Both the position numbers and the translations under genes were made by a program. 64,000 nt of DNA from Spirometra erinaceieuropaei (taxonomy: Eukaryota; Platyhelminthes; Cestoda; Diphyllobothriidea; Diphyllobothriidae). Shown in pieces: positions 1 to 10,941 of the stretch; within the stretch, counting starts at the first letter, position 1, and every line of letters begins with the position of its first letter. Where the stretch lies: positions 1,130,393-1,194,392 of the forward strand of contig CACRXP010000152.1 in assembly GCA_902702965.1 (NCBI GenBank), in the 5' to 3' direction. A model generated the notes under the pieces. It was given only the letters and a program-made list of their open reading frames with translations. It did not search any database and had not been told where the DNA came from.

Positions 1-1295
1 TTAGTAAGCTAACCATATGCTATCAATCAACTGGGGCTGCAGAACCAAACTTCGCCGAAGTGCCTAATACCAGTCCTCACAAATCAGAACATAATATTTT
101 AACTGTGCACCCTTATCATACGTGTTGCCGTTTATTCGGCACATAGGCCGTCGACCTTATGAGTGGGGAAGAAACTCTTTTGAGCATATTCGTTGCTAAT
201 ACCCGTCTGGCATCTATTTCGCTTCCCAATGGTGCGATTTAACCCGCGCCGAGGTGAGGATACGTGGCTGCCACTTTACAGCCTGCGGCAACTATCCAAA
301 AAACTTTAAAGTAGCCCAGTAACCTCCCAGCTTTAAGGCAGTAAGTTTGGAAAGAAAACAAGGAGGGTCCACGCAAGCGCGGCAAAGAGACCGACCCCCC
401 CCCCCTGTCAGTTGACTGCTTGCGCCGCGTGTTCTTCAGCCTTTGGTATGTTCACATCGCGACGCCGATAGATATCTTACTGTTCAATGATTGGCCACAG
501 TCGGATGTGGCTCTAACGCACGCTTGCACTTCGCGCGGATGACCCAGCATCCATGTCTGGCACCCAGCTTAGCTGATCAACCGGCGCTGGCGCCTCCTTA
601 GGTACTTGTACTCTCCTGGTCAAAGTAAAGACTGTCCTCTTAAATCTGTCTCCCGGGCTTTCGACTGGAAGTACTTCTCATTGTCAACTGTCGCACCTAC
701 CCAGTTAAATCCATTTCACAGCAAGGGCTTTCTGGTTGTGTGGTTTCCTCACCGCACAACCCGAATTTTGGCATTTTGTCTGGATGCGCATTCACGATAA
801 CGCCTGCTGGACTCCGCTATAGCCCCTGTATTGGTCCAGAGAATCTACCGCGTGGCCCCTTCGAGGGGCTAATGCTGACGATATTCTGGCGCTACATGAC
901 GCAGCTGTCAGGGGGTTCGGTCCATCAGTGGGTCCCCCAGCGTCCCGTGTGCTTTCTAGCAGGTAATTGGTGTGCGTGCATATCGGTCTACTCAGCCTGA
1001 CGACAGGAGGCGAAACCTGCCTTGTTAGCCGAATGCTGCCGTCGCGAATGACTCAGCCCCCGCCTCGGCGGAACCATGACGCTGATCGATGTTTTGCTCT
1101 TCATCACTTGGCCACAAATGGACATGGCTCGGTCACACGCGCGCGCACCTCGCATCGTGGACACGTCGTCGACGACTGGCTCTCACAGGCGCCTTCTGAG
1201 GTGCTCGTACTCTCGCGATCAGTGTAATGTTTGTTCTTCAAGTTCTGCCTTCATGAATCTTGATTTGAGAAACTTCATGTTCATATTGACCGAAC
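1..1295. repeat. Gene-less stretch with a diverged direct repeat (461-627 and 1078-1228)
   Basis: No open frame here looks coding. Two segments about 617 nt apart align with moderate similarity: both start GACGC.GAT, contain TTGGCCACA followed by a GG.CAT-like step, and end with a GGCGC...CTT.GGT.CT.GTACTCTC block. The stretch is richer in G+C than the introns to its right, which suits an old retroelement, but no protein motif could be recognised. A run of about 11 C lies near 396-406. Confidence 0.35.
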
Positions 1296-1720
1296 GGTGA
1301 AAAACGCGGCGCCTCGATGGGATTCAGACCCACGCAGTAAGGGGAAGGCTTTAATACAGTTGGGTCAATATGAATTATTCAAAAACTGTCAAAACATCTA
1401 TGAATTACGTGAGCATGATGGTCATCTGGTGAATTCTAGTTTAATTAGTTAGGAAATCCTGTTTGGACAGTCAGAGTTCGTGAATTCCAGACATTGCAGT
1501 AGGTTGGGCAGGTAACTTGACCCAAACGTGATTAAACTCGCGTCGTCCGGCGGGGCCTCGTAGCTCAAGTGGTTAAAGCATGGGCTATACCAAAGCCTTC
1601 GCCTTACTGCTTGGGTTCGAATTCCACCGAGGCGCCGAGCTTTTCACAATCGGGTCAAGTGGAATTATGTAAAATCTGCCAAGACGTTTATAAACTTCAC
1701 GCGCTTGAACAGCGCTATCG
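1296..1720. repeat. tRNA-related SINE, plus copy (about 1551-1700) with an opposed fragment (about 1296-1345)
   Basis: The plus copy starts CCTCGTAGCTCAAGTGG (RNA polymerase III A-box-like), continues to GGGTTCGAATTCC (B box, as in a tRNA T-arm) and ends in GAGGCGCC followed by a conserved tail (GGTCAA.TGAATTAT-type). The opposed fragment at 1296-1345 reads GGCGCCTCGATGGGATTC, the reverse complement of the B-box end, and is followed by another tail piece (GTCAATATGAATTATTC). These tRNA-like hallmarks and the copies at 14.2-14.6 and 53.7-54.5 kb show a dispersed SINE family; it is not a functional tRNA gene (no good cloverleaf). Confidence 0.75.
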
Positions 1721-1824
1721 TGGAGTGACCAAGTGTCCGGGACATGTCTAAGAGAAGCAGGATACCAAAAGGGCAACTCACTCGGAACGCACTCCGGTTT
1801 GCGTCCTCTCCACTCGCCAAACTC

Positions 1825-2263
1825 NNNNNNNNNNNNNNNNNNNNNNNNNNNNNNNNNNNNNNNNNNNNNNNNNNNNNNNNNNNNNNNNNNNNNNNNNNNN
1901 NNNNNNNNNNNNNNNNNNNNNNNNNNNNNNNNNNNNNNNNNNNNNNNNNNNNNNNNNNNNNNNNNNNNNNNNNNNNNNNNNNNNNNNNNNNNNNNNNNNN
2001 NNNNNNNNNNNNNNNNNNNNNNNNNNNNNNNNNNNNNNNNNNNNNNNNNNNNNNNNNNNNNNNNNNNNNNNNNNNNNNNNNNNNNNNNNNNNNNNNNNNN
2101 NNNNNNNNNNNNNNNNNNNNNNNNNNNNNNNNNNNNNNNNNNNNNNNNNNNNNNNNNNNNNNNNNNNNNNNNNNNNNNNNNNNNNNNNNNNNNNNNNNNN
2201 NNNNNNNNNNNNNNNNNNNNNNNNNNNNNNNNNNNNNNNNNNNNNNNNNNNNNNNNNNNNNNN
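1825..2263. other. Assembly gap (439 N)
   Basis: A run of N. It truncates exon 8 of the sushi gene, hiding at least C3 and C4 of sushi 6 and probably the donor site. The flank to its left holds SINE sequence with no visible sushi exon, so the C-terminal part of the gene is either in the gap or outside the window. Confidence 0.99.
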
Positions 2264-2603
2264 CTCCGTCTCCGCGGCTGCCATTCCTTTCTGTCGATCG
2301 ATGACCAAATTGAAGCCTGACTTGCACGCGATTCGGATGACTGTTCCATGCTCCGCTTGCTCAGTAGAAAGGATAAGACCGTCTGCCCGACTGGCGCTGG
2401 CTGATAGGACGTCAGACTGGGTCCCGCCTGCATCCTGCGCAGCCCCCAGTCTCACAATGGAGATGTTACTCTGAGCTATGACGGGCAGACTGCAATCCCG
2501 ATAACAGGCTGGGTAGGGAAATGGCAGCCACATGGTCTTGTTGTTGTGTGTCTTACAGACCAGTTCTGAGGAAGACACTGATGGCACCGTGCCAGATTCA
2601 CAC
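2264..2603 (-). CDS. Exon 8 (partial): second half of sushi 5 and start of sushi 6, cut by the gap
   Basis: The acceptor ctgttcgctcgcag|G opens the exon at 2603 in phase 2, and the frame stays open to the edge of the N gap (340 nt visible). The first part, CESGTVPSV, then ELVCK, the Trp in MWLPF and PYPAC, supplies C2, C3, Trp and C4 of sushi 5. Four residues on, DCSLPVIAQ opens the next sushi (C1), and VIRIACKSGFNL gives its C2; C3 and C4 should lie in the gap. The C1-C2 loop of sushi 6 is long (more than 50 residues, rich in Ser, Ala and Gly), an insertion compared with the usual 30-35. Possible N-glycosylation sites are NKT and NIS. The exon therefore codes for at least one and a half modules, unlike the one-module exons upstream. 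No continuation is recognisable to the left of the gap. Confidence 0.78.
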
Positions 2604-3230
2604 CTGCGAGCGAACAGTAAGCGTACATGATCAGTTTGGTGAGTCTATACTCATAAAAACTTTGAGCAATGAAAAATAGTGCGCAAAATCCATAGTCAGG
2701 GGCTTTAATCTAAACTTTTTTGGCATACTTTTACAGCCTCCCAGTAGGCGTACAAAATGAACTACTGGCAGGCAAATAGAGCTTTGGTTTGCTTTGTCAT
2801 ACATCGAGAAATGTACGTAGAAAATTGGCATTCTTTTAGTCGGTAATGAAGTGGAGAACTTGGTGGAGAGACAGAAGGAGAAGGATATGGGCATATATTC
2901 CAATTACCAAGTTATTAGCAAATAAAGACAGAAGAGCTATTTAGGTGTTTGTATTTGCAACCGCTCTTTCAATAAATTAGTTGAAAAAACATTATTTACC
3001 GTCAATCTACCTCTTAGACCGTTTCGGAAACAAAGCCGCTTGTTTATACGGGAGGAATGGTAATACATGGTTTATTCCGTTAGTATTTGATGAACTTCAT
3101 CCGGACTATGAGTCTTAAACTTGGGGTTCTCTGGAAATTATCACCAGAAATGTGCAATTGAGCGTAAAAGTCGCGTCTCTTTGGACGCGAAATGCGAGAT
3201 TACCATTTCTTTGAACACGAGAAAATTAGA

Positions 3231-3711
3231 TATTGATACAGGACGCTCACCGATCGTTCTTACGGAATTCACTCGTTCTCGTGTGCCTTACAGGCTTTCT
3301 CTCGATTCCAACCAACAGCCGCACAGCGGCGCATGATTAAGGCAGTATGTTACTACCGATAAAATCAAAGGATACTGGGGTGAACACTTCTGGCTTATTA
3401 GCCCTCGTCTGCCAGCCATTACCAACACCGAATTGTAGAACACACGAGGCTCGAAACGTGGACTTCTAACTGACAGGTCGCAAGTTCGAGCCTCGGGTGT
3501 TCTACACTTCGAGGTTGGGTATGACTAACTGAAGACGGCTAATAAGCCAGAAGAGGCAACTTCAGTCTCCCTTGTCTTTGTCGGCAATGACATACTGCCT
3601 ATATCATAAGCCGCTGTGCGGCTGCTGGTTGGGCTCGAGAGAGAGCCCGTAAGGAACAAGGGAACGAGTGAGTTCCGTAACAACGATCGGTGAGCGCCCC
3701 CTGCCATTGTA
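3231..3711. mobile_element. Fold-back element F1 with central tRNA-like hairpin
   Basis: Two long arms (about 3238-3432 and 3511-3711) are inverted copies of each other over nearly their whole length; shared blocks include CTCACCGATCGTT, CAGCCGCACAGCGGC and TCTGGCTTATTAGCC. Between them lies a 71-nt hairpin (3435-3505) whose ends GTAGAACAC and GTGTTCTAC pair perfectly, followed by a second stem (CGAGGCTCGAA with TTCGAGCCTCG). The right side of the hairpin, AAGTTCGAGCC, resembles a polymerase III B box. A relative without the hairpin sits at 36530-36818. It is probably a non-autonomous element moved by enzymes encoded elsewhere. Confidence 0.75.
3435..3505 (+). other. tRNA-like hairpin inside fold-back element F1
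   Basis: The length (71 nt), a perfect 7-bp acceptor-like helix and a B-box-like AGTTCGAGCC recall a tRNA, but the T-stem does not pair properly, and the dominant fold is one long hairpin of about 20 bp. It is most likely a tRNA-derived sequence or SINE head captured in the loop of the fold-back element, not a working tRNA gene. Confidence 0.45.
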
Positions 3712-4931
3712 AATTGGAAATTTGCAGTGTGGATGGATCGTGGAGGAGAAATTGCTGCGACGACACAATTATTGGATATTTTCGTAACCATGAATAACTG
3801 TAGAGACTACGAAAACTACATATAAATAAACAACTAATAACTTCGCCTGCACGTTTTTTGTCCAACTATAGAATAATCCTTTCAACGTGTAAATGAGGAA
3901 AAGTTTTTTAAATATATATTTACAAAACAGTCATGTGAACCCAAATCGCTTCTGGCTATATATTCCTTTTCAACTTCCACATAGTGGCATTATGGACGTT
4001 TGCGTATAATAGCGGCCTGAATGGTCTGAAGTGGTCTAAATTTTCTGAATGCATATACCTGTGCCGACCAGGTATGGGCCATATTCTTGACTGCGTCTGC
4101 GATTTCTATTAAAGTAAGGTACATTAGATGACCAATCCCATGCGTTTTTCATTGAAAATCATTACCTAGGTGGTGTCTTAATATGAGTTGGCATGTAGCA
4201 TAATTTAAAAAGTATTTTAATCATGCTGGAATGCCTTTATTTAAATGACATTCCCTTCAGCTGCATGTAAAAAGGTCGGAAAGAAACTACGCATGCAGTA
4301 GACGTCTTCCCACTGAGTTCAGATGTACTTGAAAATGAAAATATGTTTAACATAAGTTAAAAACAAAAATACCCATTCTGTAGCAAATCACGACTTCTAG
4401 TAATTTTATGCTCAAAGAAATCTGAAAATTCGGTTTTAAGAAAGTTTATTATTATAAGATTTTCGAAGACCGTGAGATTTAAATAAGTTTCCACAATACT
4501 GCTAAGTAACTATCTTACATGGTCCACATCCATTGAGAACTTTTACGAGTTATGTATGACATCATCTCACAACCTTAGAGGAACGTGTGATTTTTCTTAC
4601 ATTGAAAATGTACACCATATAATTTGTAAACCCGAAGCGCGAGCCCAGCAGCCAGCTTGCGTTGTAAATTACTTGGAAATTAAAAGAAGCCTTTCAAGAC
4701 CAAGTTATACTATCCCCTCGAACATGTACTGCGAAGCAGAATTAATTTGCTACTAAATGAGCGCAAAAGCGGACATTTCTTCTCAAGATACTATTTGCAG
4801 TATATTTGGTTTATAAGAACACAAAAATGCATTGGAAAACCAATCCTGCAAAAGTGGCCATTTTTGCCACAAGTAGTTCATGCAGATGAACAATAATCAT
4901 TATTACAACTCCCAACTTATATATATTTTCT

Positions 4932-4990
4932 AGTCGAAAACACATGGTGGAATTTCAGTCAACATATCGTGCAATAGGCTAGCTACTGCG
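4932..4990 (+). repeat. Isolated end of the long inverted-repeat element family
   Basis: AGTCGAAAACACAT followed by GGAATTTCAGTCAACAT matches the right end of the element at 21519-22511 (AGTCGAAAACACATTTCAG, AACATTTCATGAG). The left partner cannot be identified with confidence, so this is a truncated or decayed copy. Confidence 0.5.
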
Positions 4991-5042
4991 TTCCACAAGT
5001 CGTCCGATTGTTTTTTGTTAGTTTCTTGTCTGTAGTCGCACT

Positions 5043-5096
5043 ATGGACCGGGAGCTGCAGAATCCACTGGCGGCCCTATTCAGGCACATCTGCAAG
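5043..5096 (+). CDS. Possible first coding exon, opposite strand, within intron 7
   Basis: An ATG opens a short frame of 18 codons, MDRELQNPLAALFRHICK, ending exactly at a consensus-like donor AAG|gttagt. The segment is richer in G+C than its surroundings. It could be the first exon of a plus-strand gene nested in the sushi gene's intron, but no second exon was found and the family is not recognised. A chance match remains quite possible. Confidence 0.25.
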
Positions 5097-7010
5097 GTTA
5101 GTCCTGCCACACCTCTTATGCCAAGTAAACTGACCTATCTCCCCTCTTGTGTACCCTTGATATTTGTAGGAAAATATATCGATTCTCCTGATAAGCGGTC
5201 AGCATGAGTCAGCTAAATAGGTTTGGAATTTGAAGAACTTGTCGTAACAGTCAGTCCTCTCACTCGAAACACCCAATGTAAGGTGAGAAAGATTTGAACC
5301 GACGTGTCTGTTAAGCATGATTTTCTGCATTTGCGATCTGCAATCTTCTGAAAATTCTGCCATTTTCCAGACCTGATTTTGTATCTCATCCCCCTTGTTT
5401 TCATCAGAAAATGAAATTCTTTCACGTTTTGATCCCAATGTAAAGTGCCTACAGCAAGCTTGCGCGACTTCGCAACATTTTTTCTCTCTCCCGGAGGTAA
5501 ATTTACTCTGACACTTCTTGACAAGATTCCTGCTCAGGCGAGCATGCGAAAAAGGACAATGGAAAGAATATGTATGGAAACGGCTGCTTTAAATGCATTC
5601 ACTCGTATTCTCCACCGAGCTCTAACCATTGCTAGAGAAAATCACACTTCCCACGGAGTTAGCATCGTCTTCGAGTCGAAGCTAATTCTGGCTCTATGAG
5701 TAGCTCTGGGCTGAAAGATTGAAAAATCGGGTGTTTTACTGCCTACCAGTCCCTAGTAAGTGCCGTTAAGATTTGCACGAAAAGAGAACTGAGAAACGCA
5801 AAAAATAGTGTCTGAAGCATTACAATGGTAAAAGACGAAAGTCGGGATGAAAACGGACACACGCTTTATAAACACGATAATTTTCATGGCATCCTGCTGT
5901 CAGCGATTCGTCGCGAAAACCAGTAAACAAACAACATTTTTTGCGAAGTTTAATCATTTAGGCATCCTTTTATTCACACGACGGACTCCTGGAAATTGGA
6001 CTTAAAACAGATTTAAGTAGGTCATGCTTTATTTTGAAAAATACTTTTCTAAAGGACGGACAATTTAAATATACCTATGCCGACAGTTTTAACGGTGAAT
6101 ATGAGTTGTGACCATATACAGTGGGCACTTTAAACAAACACGCGGCATGGTGAATTAAGTTAGGCCGTTTTAAGGACGAACAGCGTGGACATCGAGAAGG
6201 AAATAGGGCACTGAGAGCAACAGCCAAGTTGGCAGATGAAGAGGATTAGAACGAATAATGCAAATGTAAAGAATATAAAGCTCCGAATGATTTTAAGTCT
6301 TATATAACGATTGGGATCAAAACAGTCCCTTAAATGGTTTACATTTTGATATTAATCCCCATAGGGATTCGAAAAAAATGTCTATGACCCAAAACGCTAT
6401 AAAATCCTTATTGCTGCAAAAATTAATTTTCCAGTCCTAGATTATTTCTATAGCTTTTAATAAGTTGGGATTAATATTTTAAGTGAATCAAAATAATTTC
6501 TTTAACCCAAAGGCAGAGACATCACAGGCAAACGTTAAATCTAATGTATTCTATCAAAATGAAAGAATAGACGCTGTCGAAAACGACACTCCTCTCCCTG
6601 TAGATTTTTAGAGACACACGCCGACAGATTCCAGCTTTTCAAAGAAAAACGTGCGTTACTTTGGGTGTGTCCACTACCATTAATTGCAGAATTTTGCATA
6701 AATATCCACCTCTTTTTGTTGACTAATCAGCGGTATAATAAGGTGGCGTATTATGGCAATTTTTCTGAGGCCATGATTAAGTTTTGGTTTTGTTCTGTGA
6801 ATTATGTCGTAGCACTACTCAAACGCCTACGGCGGGGAATATTCTCGGACGGAAGATAAACTGCCTCTTTTACGAACCTGCAAATGAATTTTAAATTTCT
6901 GCTGCCAAAATGTCAGCCTAAATACTTCAATCATGCACCAAGCATTTCATATCGCGGACAACGGTCTAATGTCGCTTTAGTTTACAGATTGCAACATTAA
7001 AAATACATAC

Positions 7011-7134
7011 CGTGCTTCGGTAAGTGCAGAACTTGAATTTATTAACAAAGTCGGACTATAGTTCTTTAGATTTGACCAGGTGGTTTTACGATGTCTGAAT
7101 AGATCAGAAAATAGGCAAAGCGGATGAATCCTAT
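7011..7134 (-). CDS. Exon 7: N-terminal half of split sushi module 5
   Basis: This exon was found by looking for the missing first half of the module whose second half opens at 2603. It is 124 nt, begins in phase 1 (acceptor atcttatactag|AT) and ends in phase 2 (donor GCACG|gtatgt), the only combination that joins exon 6 to exon 8 in frame. The 40 residues begin RIHPLCLFSDL (C1) and end SSSALTEA; splicing completes an Arg codon followed at once by the Cys that opens exon 8 (C2). The C1-C2 spacing of 36 residues fits a sushi. A possible N-glycosylation site (NSS) lies near the end. The A+T-rich composition makes chance open frames common here, so the call rests on phase, splice sites and spacing together. 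Confidence 0.62.
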
Positions 7135-9309
7135 CTAGTATAAGATAAATGATGAGACGGACAGTCATGGGATGCTTCAAGCACAAGACGTAGACTCTGC
7201 TTTCTTTGAACCTACGAAATTATAATATCCCTAAGTTTGTGGTTTTAAGCGCTTCGATACTATTGAGAGAAAATGCCTCAGTGCGATCAAACGTAGTAGA
7301 CAGATAAAGAGCAATAGAATAATCATCGTCTAAACATGCAATGACCATGAGAGGTTAAAAAACAAGCCATGTAATGTTACAGCATCGTCAAATTCTGCAG
7401 GCTTTGCTGTTTTTATCATGCCAACTTTTATAGCTGTCAAAAAGGGCACCGACCCCATTCGTCGACCCAATTTTCTTCGACCTATGTACATTTAATGCAT
7501 TGTTATAGCCCTTATACCAGACACCTTATTAGTATCTCAAACTATACGTTCTCGTGCAGTTAGCTTGCATTTTCTAGATATGGCTTGCCCTTTAATCAAA
7601 TCCATTTATACAGACGCCTCTCCCTGCTTAGATGGGATCCTGTTCAGACATACTTGATGCCTTCTTTGTGTTAGTAATTTACGGCCGGTAAAAGCGCTGT
7701 TTACGCTGAAAAACGTTTCGGCGCGTGTTGTCAGAACATGCTGAAGATCTGAGCTCATAATTCAGATCTGTCGACAATAGTCACTCTTTTGGTCAGGAAT
7801 ACCGTATGGTCGGTGTAACGCGATGTCTTGCTAGAGTAACATTGTTAAAGCTGTAAGTAAAACTGGTAACCTAGTCACCCTTCTCCCACATATGACGCCT
7901 GTAGTATTCATGAGAAATTAAAGCTCTGAACGCCGGCATCACTATATAGACCACCACAGACAGTTTACACTGATCAAACTGGTTCTCTGACCGTTATCGT
8001 GTCTGTACCTTAGTAGGTTCAAAATCAAGTTTTTGACTTAAATGCATGACTCAGTATTTGAAAAAAGGTAATTCTTTCTTTTTGAGGAGGTAGTGGAGTT
8101 TAAGCAATGTCACCGTTTTGTCAGCGTTTTTGACTTTTGTGGACGCAACTGCGCATGAAAAGGAAACATGCGTTTTTAAAAAGAAACTCGCAATGGGTTG
8201 TCAAGTGAATTTTTATCTTTTTAGTTTTTGAAAAGACATTTCTACTCTTTATGATCCTCTCTCGAGGTTTATTGGCATTCTTTTGATATTTCCAATCAGA
8301 CACTGTTAGGTTTCCAAAATGTTGCTATCTTGTTTATCGCAATGATCAGCTGATGCTCTCTTTATCACATGCGTCTGCAGACATGCAACTGAGACGTTGT
8401 CAGTTTTGTACAAGGTGCAGCTCAACTCGTCGCCAGAGTGGTCATATCATTAGAGGGGTTCTTCATATGCAACAGGTGGTTATTTCGACACGTATACACC
8501 TACGTTTCCACCGTGATGACCAAAATGAAGGGTAAAAACAGTAACTTGTTTGTGTATTTATCAGTTATTCAGTCATTTCTCTTGCGCGTTGATTGCCCTA
8601 GATGGCAGATAATTTGAGACTTCTTATACAGTGCGTTCAAACAGACCGACAAATACGTGTACGGTGTCTTTATGTTCACTACAACAGTATTTTGCGAAAA
8701 AACGCATGCAAACAGACCCACTTGAAATATGCCCTGCTGCCAAATATAGTGGACGAATACTTCACGGCGGCAAACCGAATGTTAGGAGGGGGTCCGCAGT
8801 CTCGAACTAAAAGGAAGAAATTACATGAAAAAATAAAAGGGGCTCTATTTCCTGGCAAAAAACAATTACTTAATTGTTAAAAGATGCTGGACGAGTGATA
8901 TGTTTAAAATCAGGATTATGGGCATATCATGACAAGGGATATTTTTCACTCGTAAACAATTCTCAAGGCAATTTTTTAGCTTGAACCGTTTATCTCGTAT
9001 GCAGTGGCATTTCAGGAGAAAATGCGTCTTAATAGAAGAAACATCAGCGTGTTTAGAAAGCAGTGTGGCGTGCCATCGATATGCATGGACCGTTGGCATT
9101 TAAAATGTCTAACTCATAGAAGTCTAGACAGTTTGCTGCAAGAGCTGTATTTTGAAGTCGACCACAATGTTGTGATGGATTCGCATCTTAAACTGAAACT
9201 TGAATTTAATCCAGACGTCTCCAACGATTATTGTTATATCCTTGTTTCCTCATAATAGTTTTGAGTACTGAGTCTCTTTTAGGCAAAATGTTTTTTCAAC
9301 TTTGGGGGT

Positions 9310-9880
9310 AATGTATTATTTGGCCTGTCTCATGAAATGCGTGTTTGATTGAAAAGGATTACTTAGATGAGGCTGTAGTAAGGATAATCGTACAGCATAA
9401 TCACTGGACAATTCAGTCAGATTCGATTTCTGCTATTGAACGAGCTTGTTACCGGCAGTCCAAAAATCTCAAACTCAGTAAAGAATAAATTATTTAGTAT
9501 TACGCATTTTCCCACTCGATTTAAATGAAGATATATCTTATACAAAACACAAATAAAATAATCTTTCATGTACTCATTTGTTAGCAAATTACAATTTCTT
9601 TACATTTCGTACTCGAATAAAGGGCATTTATCAATTCTAAACAAATTCTCTAGTTCCCGAATAATTTTACACGCAGTGCAGTCGCATTTGTCCGTCGGGT
9701 TTAAAATCTAGGTAAGGGTATGGGCTTCGCCCGGCGTCTCTCACTTCGGGGAACAATTGCGTTAAAAGTAAGTGACTGATGGTATTTATTTGTAGGTGCC
9801 AGTGAAAGGAATAAAAAGACCTCTCGGTGGTTGCTGCGTTAGGTTGGTCAGAAAGCAATAAGGCATTCATCGGAGTAAAC
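9310..9880. repeat. Decayed relative of the long inverted-repeat elements
   Basis: The left side contains CTCATGAAATGCG and the right side CGAATAATTTTACACGCAGT. Both resemble stretches of the 18.4-19.4 kb and 47.4-48.1 kb elements (CCGAATAATTTTGAACC), and the same pair recurs near 27.28-27.66 kb. The arms are too diverged to delimit well. Confidence 0.35.
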
Positions 9881-10941
9881 ATACGACAATGTAATGCCTT
9901 TTTGACAGTGCCTTCAAATGGGCACTAAATTTAATTATTATTAAATGACAAAAATAGTGTCCCGTTTTGATTGGTGACAGTATGGATGATCAGAATTTGT
10001 TACGCCACAAAGTTGAATGTTCGGCTCTTTTCCCCCACGCAATTGCTCCTCGGAGTAAGCGATACCGGGCGTAAACCATACCTTTGCCAAAATCTGCGTA
10101 CCCCGTACTTTTCATGTAAGGAAAACTAAACATTGCTCTGGTCTGGCAGGAAGACTTCGTGCAAGACTCCTTATATCTTACAATGGGTCCTGACCATGTC
10201 GTCCGCTTCATCAGCAGCATTAGTAAGTCACCAAATGAGATTTTGTATTGGTGAACGTTTCCTAATCTTAAAGGTGTCATAATTACGAACGTTTTCTCAA
10301 CATGGTAATACTATGCTACCACATGGGTACACAAACGAATATGATTATCCGTGTTTTCTAGAGAATATGGTTGCATTTATGGAAAAAGTCCCTCTACTTA
10401 TGCAATCATTTTTTAGCAAGCATAGTTTTGCTAGAAGTCAGAAGGATTTTAGTTTCATAAAAACACCACTGCGTGACCGAAATTTATTGGAAATATACTG
10501 TTTGGTAACCGATATTACAAGCCCATTTACGTAGGCCTTTCTAATTAAAAACAGATTTCAAGAGATAGGTCAGCTGCTATGCTTTAGGCAAAATAGGCAG
10601 GCAACTTGCTTCCGAGCGAAATATGTGAAGACCACTCTTTTATAATGCTGTGATCAAACACAATGAATATTATTTACTATGCCTATTACTAATAAATGGG
10701 CACCTTCCAACATAAAATCATTTGAAATTAGAACAATTAAGCTGTTCGAATAGCCACCTCTAAAATATTTGTTTATAGCAGTCGCATGTATCTGCAGTCC
10801 TGCTGAGACCGCATACAATAGATTTTGCGATTTATTGAATAGTTTATACATAAAGATTAATGAGTTTTTTATCGCCAAAGAAGGAGTCGATTTTTTATAG
10901 ATATACTTATATATAATAAAAAGAGAAGTCTAGTGGGAAAA

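Larger units (their letters stand above)
2604..7010 (-). other. Intron 7 of the sushi gene
   Basis: A 4.4-kb intron bounded by GCACG|gtatgt and cgcag|G. It contains the fold-back element at 3231-3711, an inverted-repeat-element end at 4932-4990, and a possible opposite-strand first exon at 5043-5096. The rest (2604-3230, 3712-4931, 5097-7010) is A+T-rich sequence in which I see no gene; open frames at 5199-5700 are short and without recognisable features. Confidence 0.55.

Noticed and set aside
1551..1640. A tRNA gene at the SINE heads (also 14222-14343, 14406-14510 and 53720-53860)
   Set aside because: A-box and B-box matches are good, but the stems do not form a cloverleaf, and all copies share a non-tRNA tail; these are SINEs.
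1585..2587. Long open frames that span the N gap
   Set aside because: They are open only because N is read as unknown residue. Only the part from 2264 to 2603 on the minus strand is supported.
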